Below, piece after piece: positions 36,406 through 44,317 of a stretch of DNA of 64,000 nt. The translations under genes were made by a program, and so were the position numbers. The notes under the pieces are model-generated. The model made no database searches. It was given only the letters and a program-made list of their open reading frames with translations, and was not told the origin of the DNA. Origin of the DNA: Taishania sp045629585 (GTDB lineage: Bacteria; Bacteroidota; Bacteroidia; Flavobacteriales_D; Crocinitomicaceae); the NCBI GenBank assembly GCA_045629585.1, contig JAZQRM010000048.1:30175-94174 (forward strand). Direction: 5' to 3'. The number at the start of each line of letters is the position of its first letter. Positions within the stretch are counted from its first letter, which is position 1.

Positions 36406-37574
36406 TAATCAACGTAAATTACCAATCCTTTTAAATATTCACCTTCAGGGTGAACTGCTGAAATTGGATGATCTGCTGGTTGGTGTAATTGTTCTAAAAT
36501 TCGAACATTTCGGCCTGCTTCAATTGCTGCTGCAATAACGGTATTGGTGAAAAGTTCTTTGTCAACAACCTGAGAACAAGAGAAAGTGAAAATGATACCA
36601 CCCGGTTTAATTTGACGAATTGCATGTGCATTTAAACGTTTGTAACCTTGAATTGCTTTATGGCGTTTGTCACGGTGTTTAGCAAATGCAGGTGGATCTA
36701 AAACAATAATGTCATAGCTTTCGCCCAATTCTTTCATGTATTCCATTGCGTCTGCGACAATACTTTTATGGTTGGTATAACCGTTTAAAGCAATGTTAGC
36801 ATCGGTTAGTTCGATGGCTTTTTTAGAAGAATCTAATGAGTGAACTTCTTTAGCACCATGTTTTAAAGCTAATAAACTGAATCCTCCCGAATAGCAAAAT
36901 GTATTTAAAATAGTTTTGTCTTTAGCGTATCGACCTAATAAAGAGCGATTTTCTCGTTGATCGATAAAGAATCCCGTTTTTTGACCTGTAATCCAATCAA
37001 TGTTTAATTTTACGCCATTTTCTAAAGCGACATGTGGTGTTTCACAAGCGCCAATTAGATAGCGGTCAGTTACATCAACACGATCCGGAAGGGTATCTGA
37101 TGATTTACTGTAAATAGCAGTCACTTGTATGCCCATTACTTTTGCAATCGCTTTTGCAATGCTATCTACGTGTTTATACATACCAATAGAATGGCATTGA
37201 ATAACGGCAACTTTATTGTAATAATCTACGATTAAGCCGGGTAATCCATCGCCTTCACCATGAATCAAACGACAAATAGAATTGTCTTCTCGGAATAAAT
37301 TCAAGGCTTGTCGAACTGCAATAGCATTAGCGATTTTTTCTTCAAAGAATTGATCGTTAATCTCTTTATCTTCAAATGTAAGTACACGAACAGCAATGGT
37401 AGCGTTTTGAAAATGACCTCTTGCTAGAAACTTACCTGTATAATCAGTAACGGTTACTAATTCACCATCTTCTAAGTCATCTGACACCATATCAATGGCT
37501 CCAGAGAAAATCCAAGGGTGACGACGTTCTACTGAATGCGTCTTCTTTTTATGTAATTGAACGATTTTTGACAC
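36405..37574 (-). CDS. Class I SAM-dependent rRNA methyltransferase (RlmI-like, PUA domain)
   Basis: 389 residues. The N-terminal PUA domain includes ERRHPWIFSGAI (about residues 17-28); the methyltransferase domain has motif I FCYSGGFSLLALKHGA, motif IV LDPPAFAKHR, and FTFSCSQ, with the catalytic Cys expected for m5C methylation of 23S rRNA (RlmI acts at C1962 in E. coli). It is first in the operon that also carries the MATE gene and fmt. Substrate position in this organism is inferred. Confidence 0.85.
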   Translation of the reverse strand: MSKIVQLHKKKTHSVERRHPWIFSGAIDMVSDDLEDGELVTVTDYTGKFLARGHFQNATIAVRVLTFEDKEINDQFFEEKIANAIAVRQALNLFREDNSICRLIHGEGDGLPGLIVDYYNKVAVIQCHSIGMYKHVDSIAKAIAKVMGIQVTAIYSKSSDTLPDRVDVTDRYLIGACETPHVALENGVKLNIDWITGQKTGFFIDQRENRSLLGRYAKDKTILNTFCYSGGFSLLALKHGAKEVHSLDSSKKAIELTDANIALNGYTNHKSIVADAMEYMKELGESYDIIVLDPPAFAKHRDKRHKAIQGYKRLNAHAIRQIKPGGIIFTFSCSQVVDKELFTNTVIAAAIEAGRNVRILEQLHQPADHPISAVHPEGEYLKGLVIYVD

Positions 37575-37587
37575 TGTATTTTTTTTA

Positions 37588-37595
37588 CAAAAGTA
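37588..37595 (-). promoter_or_regulatory. Predicted -7 box for the RlmI/MATE/fmt operon (TACTTTTG)
   Basis: Minus-strand perfect TAnnTTTG, 13 nt before the methyltransferase ATG. Confidence 0.5.
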
Positions 37596-37648
37596 AGTTT
37601 TATTCCGCTAAAGGATTCGAAATCGTGTGAATGAATGCGCCTTTTCCT

Positions 37649-37656
37649 TAAATTTG
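37649..37656 (+). promoter_or_regulatory. Predicted -7 box (TAAATTTG) immediately before a start codon
   Basis: Perfect TAnnTTTG, with the ATG at 37662 only 5 nt later, so the start is leaderless or nearly so. It also argues against the alternative ATG at 37635, which lies upstream of the box. Confidence 0.55.
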
Positions 37657-37661
37657 CAACT

Positions 37662-38093
37662 ATGAAATGTCAGATTAACGTTTTTATGCTCAATGAGCAC
37701 TTTTCGCAAGAGCATGCAGATGCACAACATGGAGGTAAACCTTCTGAAAATAATCGTTTGTACGATTGGGAAGATGAAATGAAAATTACGTCAAACGTTG
37801 TAGAGGTATTGGAACACCGTAAAGTATCTTTTCCCTTACAAGGCGAGATGGGGGATGGTACACCCTTTCAGTATGATGTTACAGAAATGTTTCTTTTTGA
37901 AATTATAAATGAAGATCAACCTTCTAATTTTATTGGTTGTTCGGAAAGTATTTTAAATGATTTTCAACAGGAGATCATTGACGATGTTGTTTATTTACGA
38001 ATATACATCAACGATTATGAGCCTTATGCAAATCCAATTCCTGGAATCTATATTGCCTCAAAAGAGTTTCCAAATGACTTAGCAGTAGAGTGA
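37662..38093 (+). CDS. Uncharacterised protein, first gene of an ABC ATPase/YihY operon
   Basis: 143 residues from the ATG at 37662 (see the promoter at 37649). No signal peptide or membrane segment. It starts MKCQINVFMLNEHF and contains acidic, mixed alpha/beta sequence including NRLYDWEDEMKITSNVVEVL and a final beta segment PGIYIASKEFPNDL. I do not recognise a family. Its stop codon overlaps the GTG start of the ATPase gene (GTGA), so the products are made together and may act together. Confidence 0.7.
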   Translation: MKCQINVFMLNEHFSQEHADAQHGGKPSENNRLYDWEDEMKITSNVVEVLEHRKVSFPLQGEMGDGTPFQYDVTEMFLFEIINEDQPSNFIGCSESILNDFQQEIIDDVVYLRIYINDYEPYANPIPGIYIASKEFPNDLAVE

Positions 38094-39022
38094 TTGAAAT
38101 TACAGATGTTCGACTTGAATTAGGTGGACGAACCGTATTAGATACGATTAACTTTGTTGTGCCAGAGACTACTATTTTCGGTATCGCAGGTGAAAGTGGT
38201 TCGGGGAAATCTTCGCTATTGAAAATAATGACAGGTAACCTCGACGCTTCGAGTGGTACTGTTTTGTTCAAAAACAAACGTGTTGTTGGCCCTAGTGAAC
38301 GCTTAATTCCAGGGCATCCCGACATACAATTGGTCAATCAAGATTTTGCGTTAGATGTTTACCATTCGGTAGAGGAGAATTTGCGTAATAAAATGGTTCA
38401 TTTACATCGCAGTCAGCAGGTTGAGTTTATTGATGAATTGTTAGAACTATTGCAATTACAACATGTTCGTAAACAGCAAGCTTTAAACCTTTCTGGTGGC
38501 GAACAACAACGTTTAGCTATTGGAAGAGCTTTAGCCAAAGAACCTGAAGTTTTAATTTTGGATGAACCTTTTGCCCATTTAGATGCAAATACAAAATTGC
38601 GATTGTTGAATTATTTGAAAGCACTTCAGAAAATTCAGAACGTGACTTTGATTTTGGTGAGTCACGACGCGAGAGACCTTTTGTCCTTGTGTAATCATTT
38701 AATTGTGATGGAACAAGGTCAAATAATTGCTGAAGGAGCGCCAAAAGATCTATATTACCAAATGGATAATGCGATTTTGGCAGGATTATTTGGAGTGGTA
38801 AATAAAGTGAATTTTAGCGGAAAATCAATTTGTTTTAGACCCGATCAATATGAAATTGAAGATCATCCAGAAGGGTGTTTAGCGTTGAAATTTGTTCAAG
38901 CCCATTTTATGGGGGAATATTATCTGTCTGAATTTTGTACAGATTTGGAAGAAAGCCTATTTTTAACAGATAAAGAACCTTTGCCACATGTCAGATTCAT
39001 TACAATTCATAAAGCCAATTAA
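38090..39022 (+). CDS. ABC transporter ATP-binding protein with C-terminal TOBE-like region
   Basis: 310 residues starting at GTG. Complete ATPase motifs: Walker A GESGSGKSSLLKIM, signature LSGGEQQRLAIGRALA, Walker B LILDEPFAHLD, and the H-loop SHDARD. After residue 230 a segment with CFRPDQYEI resembles the TOBE domain of PotA/CysA-type importers (regulatory substrate sensing). No permease or binding protein is nearby, so partners must be encoded elsewhere. The 3' end overlaps the YihY gene by 35 nt. Ion or small-molecule uptake is a family-based guess. Confidence 0.85.
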   Translation: MIEITDVRLELGGRTVLDTINFVVPETTIFGIAGESGSGKSSLLKIMTGNLDASSGTVLFKNKRVVGPSERLIPGHPDIQLVNQDFALDVYHSVEENLRNKMVHLHRSQQVEFIDELLELLQLQHVRKQQALNLSGGEQQRLAIGRALAKEPEVLILDEPFAHLDANTKLRLLNYLKALQKIQNVTLILVSHDARDLLSLCNHLIVMEQGQIIAEGAPKDLYYQMDNAILAGLFGVVNKVNFSGKSICFRPDQYEIEDHPEGCLALKFVQAHFMGEYYLSEFCTDLEESLFLTDKEPLPHVRFITIHKAN

Positions 39023-39959
39023 GCAAAAGCAAAGTTTGACCTGGAAGGAAGTCTGGGTTTTGACGAAAGAAACAATTGTTCAGTATTTGGGCGAGGATTC
39101 TTTTCGTAACGCAGCTGCTCTAGCGTACTACACTATTTTTGCGCTAATTCCATTAATCTATTTGGCTGTTTACTTTTTTGGACGCTTTATTGATCCAAAA
39201 TTTGTAATGGATATTGTCGAAGAGTTTTTACATAAGAATGTAGGTTTAAGTGATGTAAATGAAATAATGAGCCTACTGGAGCAATACGATATTTCTGGTC
39301 GTAACGTACTAATGGAGTATGTTGGGATTGGTACTTTGCTATTTACTTCATCTGCCTTGGTGATTTCCCTGAGAGATTCGATCAATGATTTTTTAGATGT
39401 GGAGGTGGAAAAGGTCCCAATGTCTAAAGCAATTGTGCGTACTATTATTAAGCGTTTGGTTTCCATCGTTGCAATTGGAGTGTTCGGATTTGTGATTATT
39501 GTTATTTACTTATCGCAAACGGTGTTTCTAGCTATCAGTGATGAGGTGTTTAATAATCAAACACTAAATTGGTTGTTTAAAAATGGGATTGCGCATCTTT
39601 TTTCTTTAATTACCAATTTGATACTTTTTACTTTGATGTTTAAATATGTACATGATGGTAAAATTCGTTGGAAAGTCGCATTTTATGGTGGTTTGGTTAC
39701 TGCTGTACTTGTTTATTTAGGGCAATTGGTGATTAAGTTGGTTGTAAGTAAAATGATATTTGCCTCTGGAATGGGGGTAGTGGGGTCAATCTTAATTGTT
39801 CTTACTTGGATTTTTTATACAGCACAAATTATTTTCTTAGGAGCAAAATTTGTCAAAGTATATTCCAATATGTTAGGTTATAGCGTTCAACCGAAATTTA
39901 AGGCGGTTGAAGGAAATGTTAGTGGGATTTTGAATCCGAATAGCACTTTAAATTCGTAG
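38988..39959 (+). CDS. YihY/BrkB-family membrane protein
   Basis: 323 residues with about six hydrophobic segments. The YihY hallmark region near the first membrane helix reads DSFRNAAALAYYTIFALIPL (conserved AAALAYYT). Members are annotated as inner-membrane proteins of unclear function; earlier claims of ribonuclease activity for the family were withdrawn. The start lies 35 nt inside the ATPase gene; a 78-residue membrane protein follows 9 nt later. Confidence 0.85.
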   Translation: MSDSLQFIKPIKQKQSLTWKEVWVLTKETIVQYLGEDSFRNAAALAYYTIFALIPLIYLAVYFFGRFIDPKFVMDIVEEFLHKNVGLSDVNEIMSLLEQYDISGRNVLMEYVGIGTLLFTSSALVISLRDSINDFLDVEVEKVPMSKAIVRTIIKRLVSIVAIGVFGFVIIVIYLSQTVFLAISDEVFNNQTLNWLFKNGIAHLFSLITNLILFTLMFKYVHDGKIRWKVAFYGGLVTAVLVYLGQLVIKLVVSKMIFASGMGVVGSILIVLTWIFYTAQIIFLGAKFVKVYSNMLGYSVQPKFKAVEGNVSGILNPNSTLNS

Positions 39960-39968
39960 CGCTTTTAC

Positions 39969-40205
39969 ATGAAATTTTTATCTTATTTGATACCCATAAT
40001 CAATATATTAATAAGTTTACTTTTTTGGCTGTTGATTCAATTGGAGGTTAAATTTTCTTTCGGAGCGGGACAATCTGAGTATATATTTAATAAAGGGTTA
40101 AGGTTGGAAGGAATGACAGATGTATTTATCACTTTGTTAATCGTCTTGAATAGTGCAATGATTGTTATTGTATTCATATTAAATAAAAAACGGAGCAGTC
40201 TTTAA
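39969..40205 (+). CDS. Small membrane protein
   Basis: 78 residues, two hydrophobic segments (about 5-24 and 50-72) separated by a short loop LEVKFSFGAGQSEYIFNKGL. It ends KKRSSL. It lies 9 nt after the YihY gene and is probably the last gene of that operon. No family is recognised. Confidence 0.6.
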   Translation: MKFLSYLIPIINILISLLFWLLIQLEVKFSFGAGQSEYIFNKGLRLEGMTDVFITLLIVLNSAMIVIVFILNKKRSSL

Positions 40206-40342
40206 AGAGTATACTTGGGACTTATACAAAAACGTTATTTTTAACTTGGCTTAATAGTTTAAATTAGCGATGCATTTAATATGTAATTGCTACTTATTGA
40301 TTATAATGTAATCAATTTATGCTGTTATTCTAAATAAATCTG

Positions 40343-40357
40343 TATCTTTCGTGAAAG
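40343..40357 (+). promoter_or_regulatory. Near-consensus -7 box overlapping a small palindrome before the LexA-like gene
   Basis: TATCTTTC (one mismatch to TAnnTTTG) at 40343-40350 overlaps CTTTC-GT-GAAAG at 40346-40357, a 5-bp inverted repeat. Autorepression by the downstream regulator would fit but is unproven. Confidence 0.35.
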
Positions 40358-40366
40358 TTTTTTTGT

Positions 40367-41167
40367 ATGAGTGTAGGGAATAATCTAAAGCTAATTCGCA
40401 AGTTTAAAAAGTTATCGCAAGAAGAAATGGCTTCAGCTATCGGTTTAACGCGTTCTACTTATTCAGGTTATGAGAATGGCGTTGCCCAACCAAGTATTGA
40501 CAGCCTTATCGCGCTATCAGATTTTCATAAAATTCCAATTGATGATCTCGTTAAAAAAGACTTTTTGACATTCTCAGAAAATGATTGGTCACGCCTAGAA
40601 AAAGGATTATATGCTGATGTGAAGGGACAAAAACTAAGGGTCTTGACAGCAGTAGTTGATCAAAATAATGATGAACTTATTGAAATGGTTTCTGTTAAGG
40701 CTTCTGCAGGTTATACCTCTGGTTATGCTGATCCGGATTATATCAAGGTATTACCCACATTCAATCTTCCTTTTTTATCAAAAGACCGTAAATATCGTTC
40801 TTTTCCAATCAAAGGGGACTCTATGCCTCCGGTTGTAGAAGGATCATTTGTAGTTGGAGAATTTGTTCAAAATTGGATGACTATCCGAAATGGTACGCCA
40901 TGTATAGTTGTGACCAAAGAGGACGGAATTGTGTTTAAAATATTACACAATCGATTAGAATCAGAGCAGTCTTTTCAGTTATGTTCTACCAATACGCTTT
41001 ATCAACCTTATAAAGTACATGTGAACGAAATTCTAGAAATCTGGAAGTTTGTCAATTATATTTCACCTGAATTACCAGAAGTGCAAATGGATCAAGCTTC
41101 ATTGACTAAGTCAATTATGGAGCTACAACGCGAAGTAAAGGAGTTGCGTGAAGATATGAAAAACTAA
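40367..41167 (+). CDS. LexA-like regulator: XRE helix-turn-helix plus S24 peptidase domain
   Basis: 266 residues. An N-terminal XRE HTH (about 5-60, with KKLSQEEMASAIGLTRSTYS) is joined to an S24/LexA-type peptidase (about 145-235): the cleavage-like site SAGYTSGY (Ala-Gly bond), the catalytic Ser in IKGDSMPP, and the catalytic Lys in GIVFKIL. So self-cleavage during stress, as in LexA or phage repressors, is plausible. A C-terminal coiled-coil tail (about 245-266) is unusual. It overlaps the 3' end of recQ by 4 nt (convergent). No phage genes are nearby. Confidence 0.88.
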   Translation: MSVGNNLKLIRKFKKLSQEEMASAIGLTRSTYSGYENGVAQPSIDSLIALSDFHKIPIDDLVKKDFLTFSENDWSRLEKGLYADVKGQKLRVLTAVVDQNNDELIEMVSVKASAGYTSGYADPDYIKVLPTFNLPFLSKDRKYRSFPIKGDSMPPVVEGSFVVGEFVQNWMTIRNGTPCIVVTKEDGIVFKILHNRLESEQSFQLCSTNTLYQPYKVHVNEILEIWKFVNYISPELPEVQMDQASLTKSIMELQREVKELREDMKN

Positions 41168-43041
41168 AGATGGAAGTTTTGACCATCAAAGAACACGCGT
41201 TCTGAAAGCTGTAATCTTCGTAGTGCTAGCCGAATAAAATTCCGATTTTCAACCAATAGTTTTAATTCGTTGTAATTCTTAGCACCTTCTTTTAGGAGAG
41301 CTACGATTTGATTTTCTACTTTTTCTATAGAATGTAGATTGTCCTTTTCAACACAAATGTCACATTTACCACAATTAGTGGTGGTTAGACCAAAATAGGT
41401 GATAAGTTGATAGGATCTACATTTGGATTCTTTTAGATAGCTTTCTACAGCCTTAATTTTATTATCGGCCACCTGCTTTCGAAAAAGATAAACCTCAGGA
41501 CGAATTTCTAAATAGTCGTATGGTAATCTTTCCCGAATAAAAGTAATTGTTGGTTGATCCGTTGAATAGGTTATGTCAATTATTCCATTTTGCTCAATGT
41601 ATTCTAGCTGTCGACGTAATTCTTTAAAAGTTATTTTTAATCTTTTACTTACTTCATTTTCGTTTATTTCCATGAAATAGTCAAAAATTCCAGGATAGGA
41701 TCGAATGAGTAGTGTAGTTAAAGGATAAATTGTTTCATTTTGCAATTGGAAATTGTACAGTGTCGCATTTGAAACTGAAAATTTCATTCGAGTAGGTTGA
41801 TACGCCCCTTCATTTAGCATTATTTCTCCTAAATTCTCTAATATCTTTAATGAATTATAAACGGTAACTAAGGGGATGTTAAACATTTTACTGAATTGTT
41901 GAAATTCAATAGGGTAGGTTTCTCCTTTTCCGCTTCCAATGGCTATCCGTAGGTGATTGCATAAGGCTCTGTATGTTGATTTTATATCATCTAGAGGTGG
42001 ATATTTATCAGAAATCTGTTGTTTTAAATCCATTAAATCGTGTTCTTCCCAAAAGTTTATGGCTTGAGCACTATTGCCATCTCTTCCAGCTCTTCCAGCT
42101 TCCTGAAAATAAGCTTCTAACGAATTAGGGAACTCATAATGTAAAACATATCTCACATCTGGTTTGTCAATTCCCATACCAAAGGCATTTGTTGCAACCA
42201 TAATGCGATTTTGGTTCTTCATCCATTTATTCAGTTGGTCGGAACGCATGTCCTTATCTAATCCACCGTGGTATATTCCGACAGATAGACCTGCGTTTGC
42301 TAAATGGGTTGCAATATTTTTAACAGATTTTCTTGTTTGGCAATACACAATACCAGTAAACTGTTTGGATGCGCGGCAATATTCTGTAATATCAGCCAGC
42401 TTATTATTACTTAAATAGGATTTGTAAACTAAATTTGGACGCTCAAATCGAGCTTGATGAATTTTTGGTTTTCGAAGTTCGAGACGTTCTATTATTTCCT
42501 CTTTTGTTTTTTCTGTGGCTGTTGCTGTAAGGGCAATAAGTGGAACGCTAGGCTGGTAGTTTCTGAGGTTCTTGATTTCCATAAAAGAAGGTCTAAAATC
42601 ATGACCCCATTCTGAAATACAATGCGCTTCATCCACAACTATTAGTGCTAGATTCATCTGCTTAAAGCGTTCAATGAAAAGAGGACTTTGCAAACGTTCT
42701 GGTGAAGTGTATAAAAAATCGTAGGCGCCAAATTTAGCGTTGTCAAGTGCAATGTCGATTTCACGGTAGCTCATTCCACTAATTAATGCTTTAGCTCTGA
42801 TTCCTTTGCTATTCAGAGCTTGAACCTGGTCTTGCATTAAGGCTATTAACGGTGAAATGACAAGAGTCAGACCCTCGCGTGCTAAACCAGGAACCTGAAA
42901 ACAAATAGATTTACCTCCCCCTGTTGGCAGTAAAGCAAGAACATCATGGCCGTATAAAACATCGTTGACGATATCTTCCTGACCAGGCCTAAAATTAGGA
43001 AAGCCCCAATATTGGTTTAATGTTTCTATTGCAATACTCAT
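41164..43041 (-). CDS. recQ: ATP-dependent DNA helicase RecQ
   Basis: 625 residues from the ATG at 43041. RecQ unwinds forked and recombination intermediates 3' to 5'. Motifs: Walker A LLPTGGGKSICFQVP, Walker B DEAHCISEWGHDFR, motif VI YFQEAGRAGRDG. The RQC zinc Cys set lies in KCRSYQLITYFG and CGKCDIC. The C-terminal HRDC region seems reduced. A TTG 6 codons upstream is open, but that TTG is part of the predicted -7 box (43057-43064), so the ATG is the true start. It converges on the LexA-like gene with a 4-nt overlap. Confidence 0.95.
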   Translation of the reverse strand: MSIAIETLNQYWGFPNFRPGQEDIVNDVLYGHDVLALLPTGGGKSICFQVPGLAREGLTLVISPLIALMQDQVQALNSKGIRAKALISGMSYREIDIALDNAKFGAYDFLYTSPERLQSPLFIERFKQMNLALIVVDEAHCISEWGHDFRPSFMEIKNLRNYQPSVPLIALTATATEKTKEEIIERLELRKPKIHQARFERPNLVYKSYLSNNKLADITEYCRASKQFTGIVYCQTRKSVKNIATHLANAGLSVGIYHGGLDKDMRSDQLNKWMKNQNRIMVATNAFGMGIDKPDVRYVLHYEFPNSLEAYFQEAGRAGRDGNSAQAINFWEEHDLMDLKQQISDKYPPLDDIKSTYRALCNHLRIAIGSGKGETYPIEFQQFSKMFNIPLVTVYNSLKILENLGEIMLNEGAYQPTRMKFSVSNATLYNFQLQNETIYPLTTLLIRSYPGIFDYFMEINENEVSKRLKITFKELRRQLEYIEQNGIIDITYSTDQPTITFIRERLPYDYLEIRPEVYLFRKQVADNKIKAVESYLKESKCRSYQLITYFGLTTTNCGKCDICVEKDNLHSIEKVENQIVALLKEGAKNYNELKLLVENRNFIRLALRRLQLSERVFFDGQNFHL

Positions 43042-43056
43042 AGGATAAATCTTATT

Positions 43057-43064
43057 CAAATTTA
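43057..43064 (-). promoter_or_regulatory. Predicted -7 box for recQ (TAAATTTG)
   Basis: Minus-strand perfect TAnnTTTG, 15 nt before the recQ ATG at 43041. It rules out the longer TTG-started reading frame. Confidence 0.55.
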
Positions 43065-43116
43065 CTTAAAATAATTTTGACGTTGAATACGATGTAAACT
43101 TTCCACTTTATTTAAG

Positions 43117-43124
43117 TATCTTTG
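43117..43124 (+). promoter_or_regulatory. Predicted -7 box for ilvE (TATCTTTG)
   Basis: Perfect TAnnTTTG, 17 nt before the ilvE ATG, back to back with the recQ promoter. Confidence 0.55.
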
Positions 43125-43141
43125 AAGAACAAGATAAGAAA

Positions 43142-44212
43142 ATGAAACAAGATTTAAAGGAAATTAAGATTGATTATACCCCTACGTCAAGATTAAGCCA
43201 AGTAGATTGGGATAACCTTCCTTTCGGGAAGATTTTTTCTGATCATATGCTTGTGATGGACTATAAAGATGGAGCTTGGCAGGAACCAGAAATTGTTCCT
43301 TTTGAGTCTATTTCTTTACATCCAGCTACTTCGGCTTTACATTATGGCCAATCAATTTTTGAAGGGATGAAAGCTTACCGTCAAAAGGATGGTACAATCG
43401 CTTTATTTAGACCAGAAATGAATGCTAAACGTTTTATGCAATCATGTGAGCGTTTATGTATGCCAACAATGGATGAAGAGCTATTTATTGAATTGATTAA
43501 ACGATTAGTGGAGGTCGACAGTAAATGGGTTCCAAATGCGGAAGGTGCAGCAATGTATTTAAGACCATTTATTTTCGCTACGGATGAAATGATTGGTATT
43601 AAGCCTTCGGATACGTATAAATTTATGATTTTCACTTGTCCAGTGGGTGTGTATTATTCGCAACCTGTTCGTGTGAAAATTGAAGAATATTATACCCGTG
43701 CTGCCGAAGGTGGAGTGGGAGCAGCTAAAACAGCTGGAAATTACGCTGCATCTTTATATCCTGCAAGAAAAGGGCAAGAGCAAGGATTCCACCAGTTGGT
43801 TTGGACAGATGCTAAAGAGCATAAATATATTGAAGAGTCAGGTACGATGAATATCTGTTTTGTAATCAATGATGTTTTAATTACACCAGGTGAAAATACA
43901 GATACAATCTTAAAAGGAACAACCAAACGTGCCGTAATTGATGTTGCGAAAGCATGGGGAGTGAAAGTTGAAGAACGTAAAGTTTCTGTCGCTGAAATAG
44001 TTGAAGCTGCTAATAATGGTACGTTACAAGAAGCTTTTGGTGCTGGAACTGCTGCTACAATTGCCAATATTGAAGCAATTGGGTACCGAGATGAAGTGTT
44101 AAATTTGCCAGCGTTTACACCTGATATGCTTTCCATTCGTATTAAACGTGAATTGGACGGAATAAAAGATGGATCTATTGCTGATTTGAATAATTGGGTC
44201 GTAAAGATTTAA
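43142..44212 (+). CDS. ilvE: Branched-chain amino acid aminotransferase
   Basis: 356 residues, class IV PLP enzyme of the longer (about 350-residue) type. It transfers the amino group between glutamate and the keto acids of Val, Leu and Ile. The PLP lysine lies in GAAKTAGNYAAS; other family segments are HYGQSIFEGMKAY, and ESGTMNICFVI. The C-terminal EAFGAGTAATIANIEAIGY is characteristic. It is monocistronic and ends at a strong terminator. Confidence 0.95.
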   Translation: MKQDLKEIKIDYTPTSRLSQVDWDNLPFGKIFSDHMLVMDYKDGAWQEPEIVPFESISLHPATSALHYGQSIFEGMKAYRQKDGTIALFRPEMNAKRFMQSCERLCMPTMDEELFIELIKRLVEVDSKWVPNAEGAAMYLRPFIFATDEMIGIKPSDTYKFMIFTCPVGVYYSQPVRVKIEEYYTRAAEGGVGAAKTAGNYAASLYPARKGQEQGFHQLVWTDAKEHKYIEESGTMNICFVINDVLITPGENTDTILKGTTKRAVIDVAKAWGVKVEERKVSVAEIVEAANNGTLQEAFGAGTAATIANIEAIGYRDEVLNLPAFTPDMLSIRIKRELDGIKDGSIADLNNWVVKI

Positions 44213-44233
44213 CTCGTAATAAAAGATATATTT

Positions 44234-44261
44234 AGCCGGTTCAATTGAATCGGCTTTTTTG
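44234..44261 (+). terminator. Rho-independent terminator after ilvE
   Basis: Near-perfect stem across 44234-44255 (AGCCGGTTCAA / TTGAATCGGCT with one G-T pair) followed by TTTTTTGT. Confidence 0.88.
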
Positions 44262-44267
44262 TGCACT

Positions 44268-44296
44268 AAAAAAGGGACCTAAATAGATCCCTTTTG
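44268..44296 (-). terminator. Terminator after alaS
   Basis: Minus-strand stem CAAAAGGGATCT / AGGTCCCTTTTTT around loop ATTT, with the T run read by alaS transcription. It is separate from and adjacent to the ilvE terminator. Confidence 0.8.
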
Positions 44297-44317
44297 TTAT
44301 GTAAAAATCGAACGATT

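Noticed and set aside
40367..41167. Prophage remnant suggested by the HTH-S24 repressor
   Set aside because: All neighbours are chromosomal housekeeping genes; no phage structural or integrase gene is seen.
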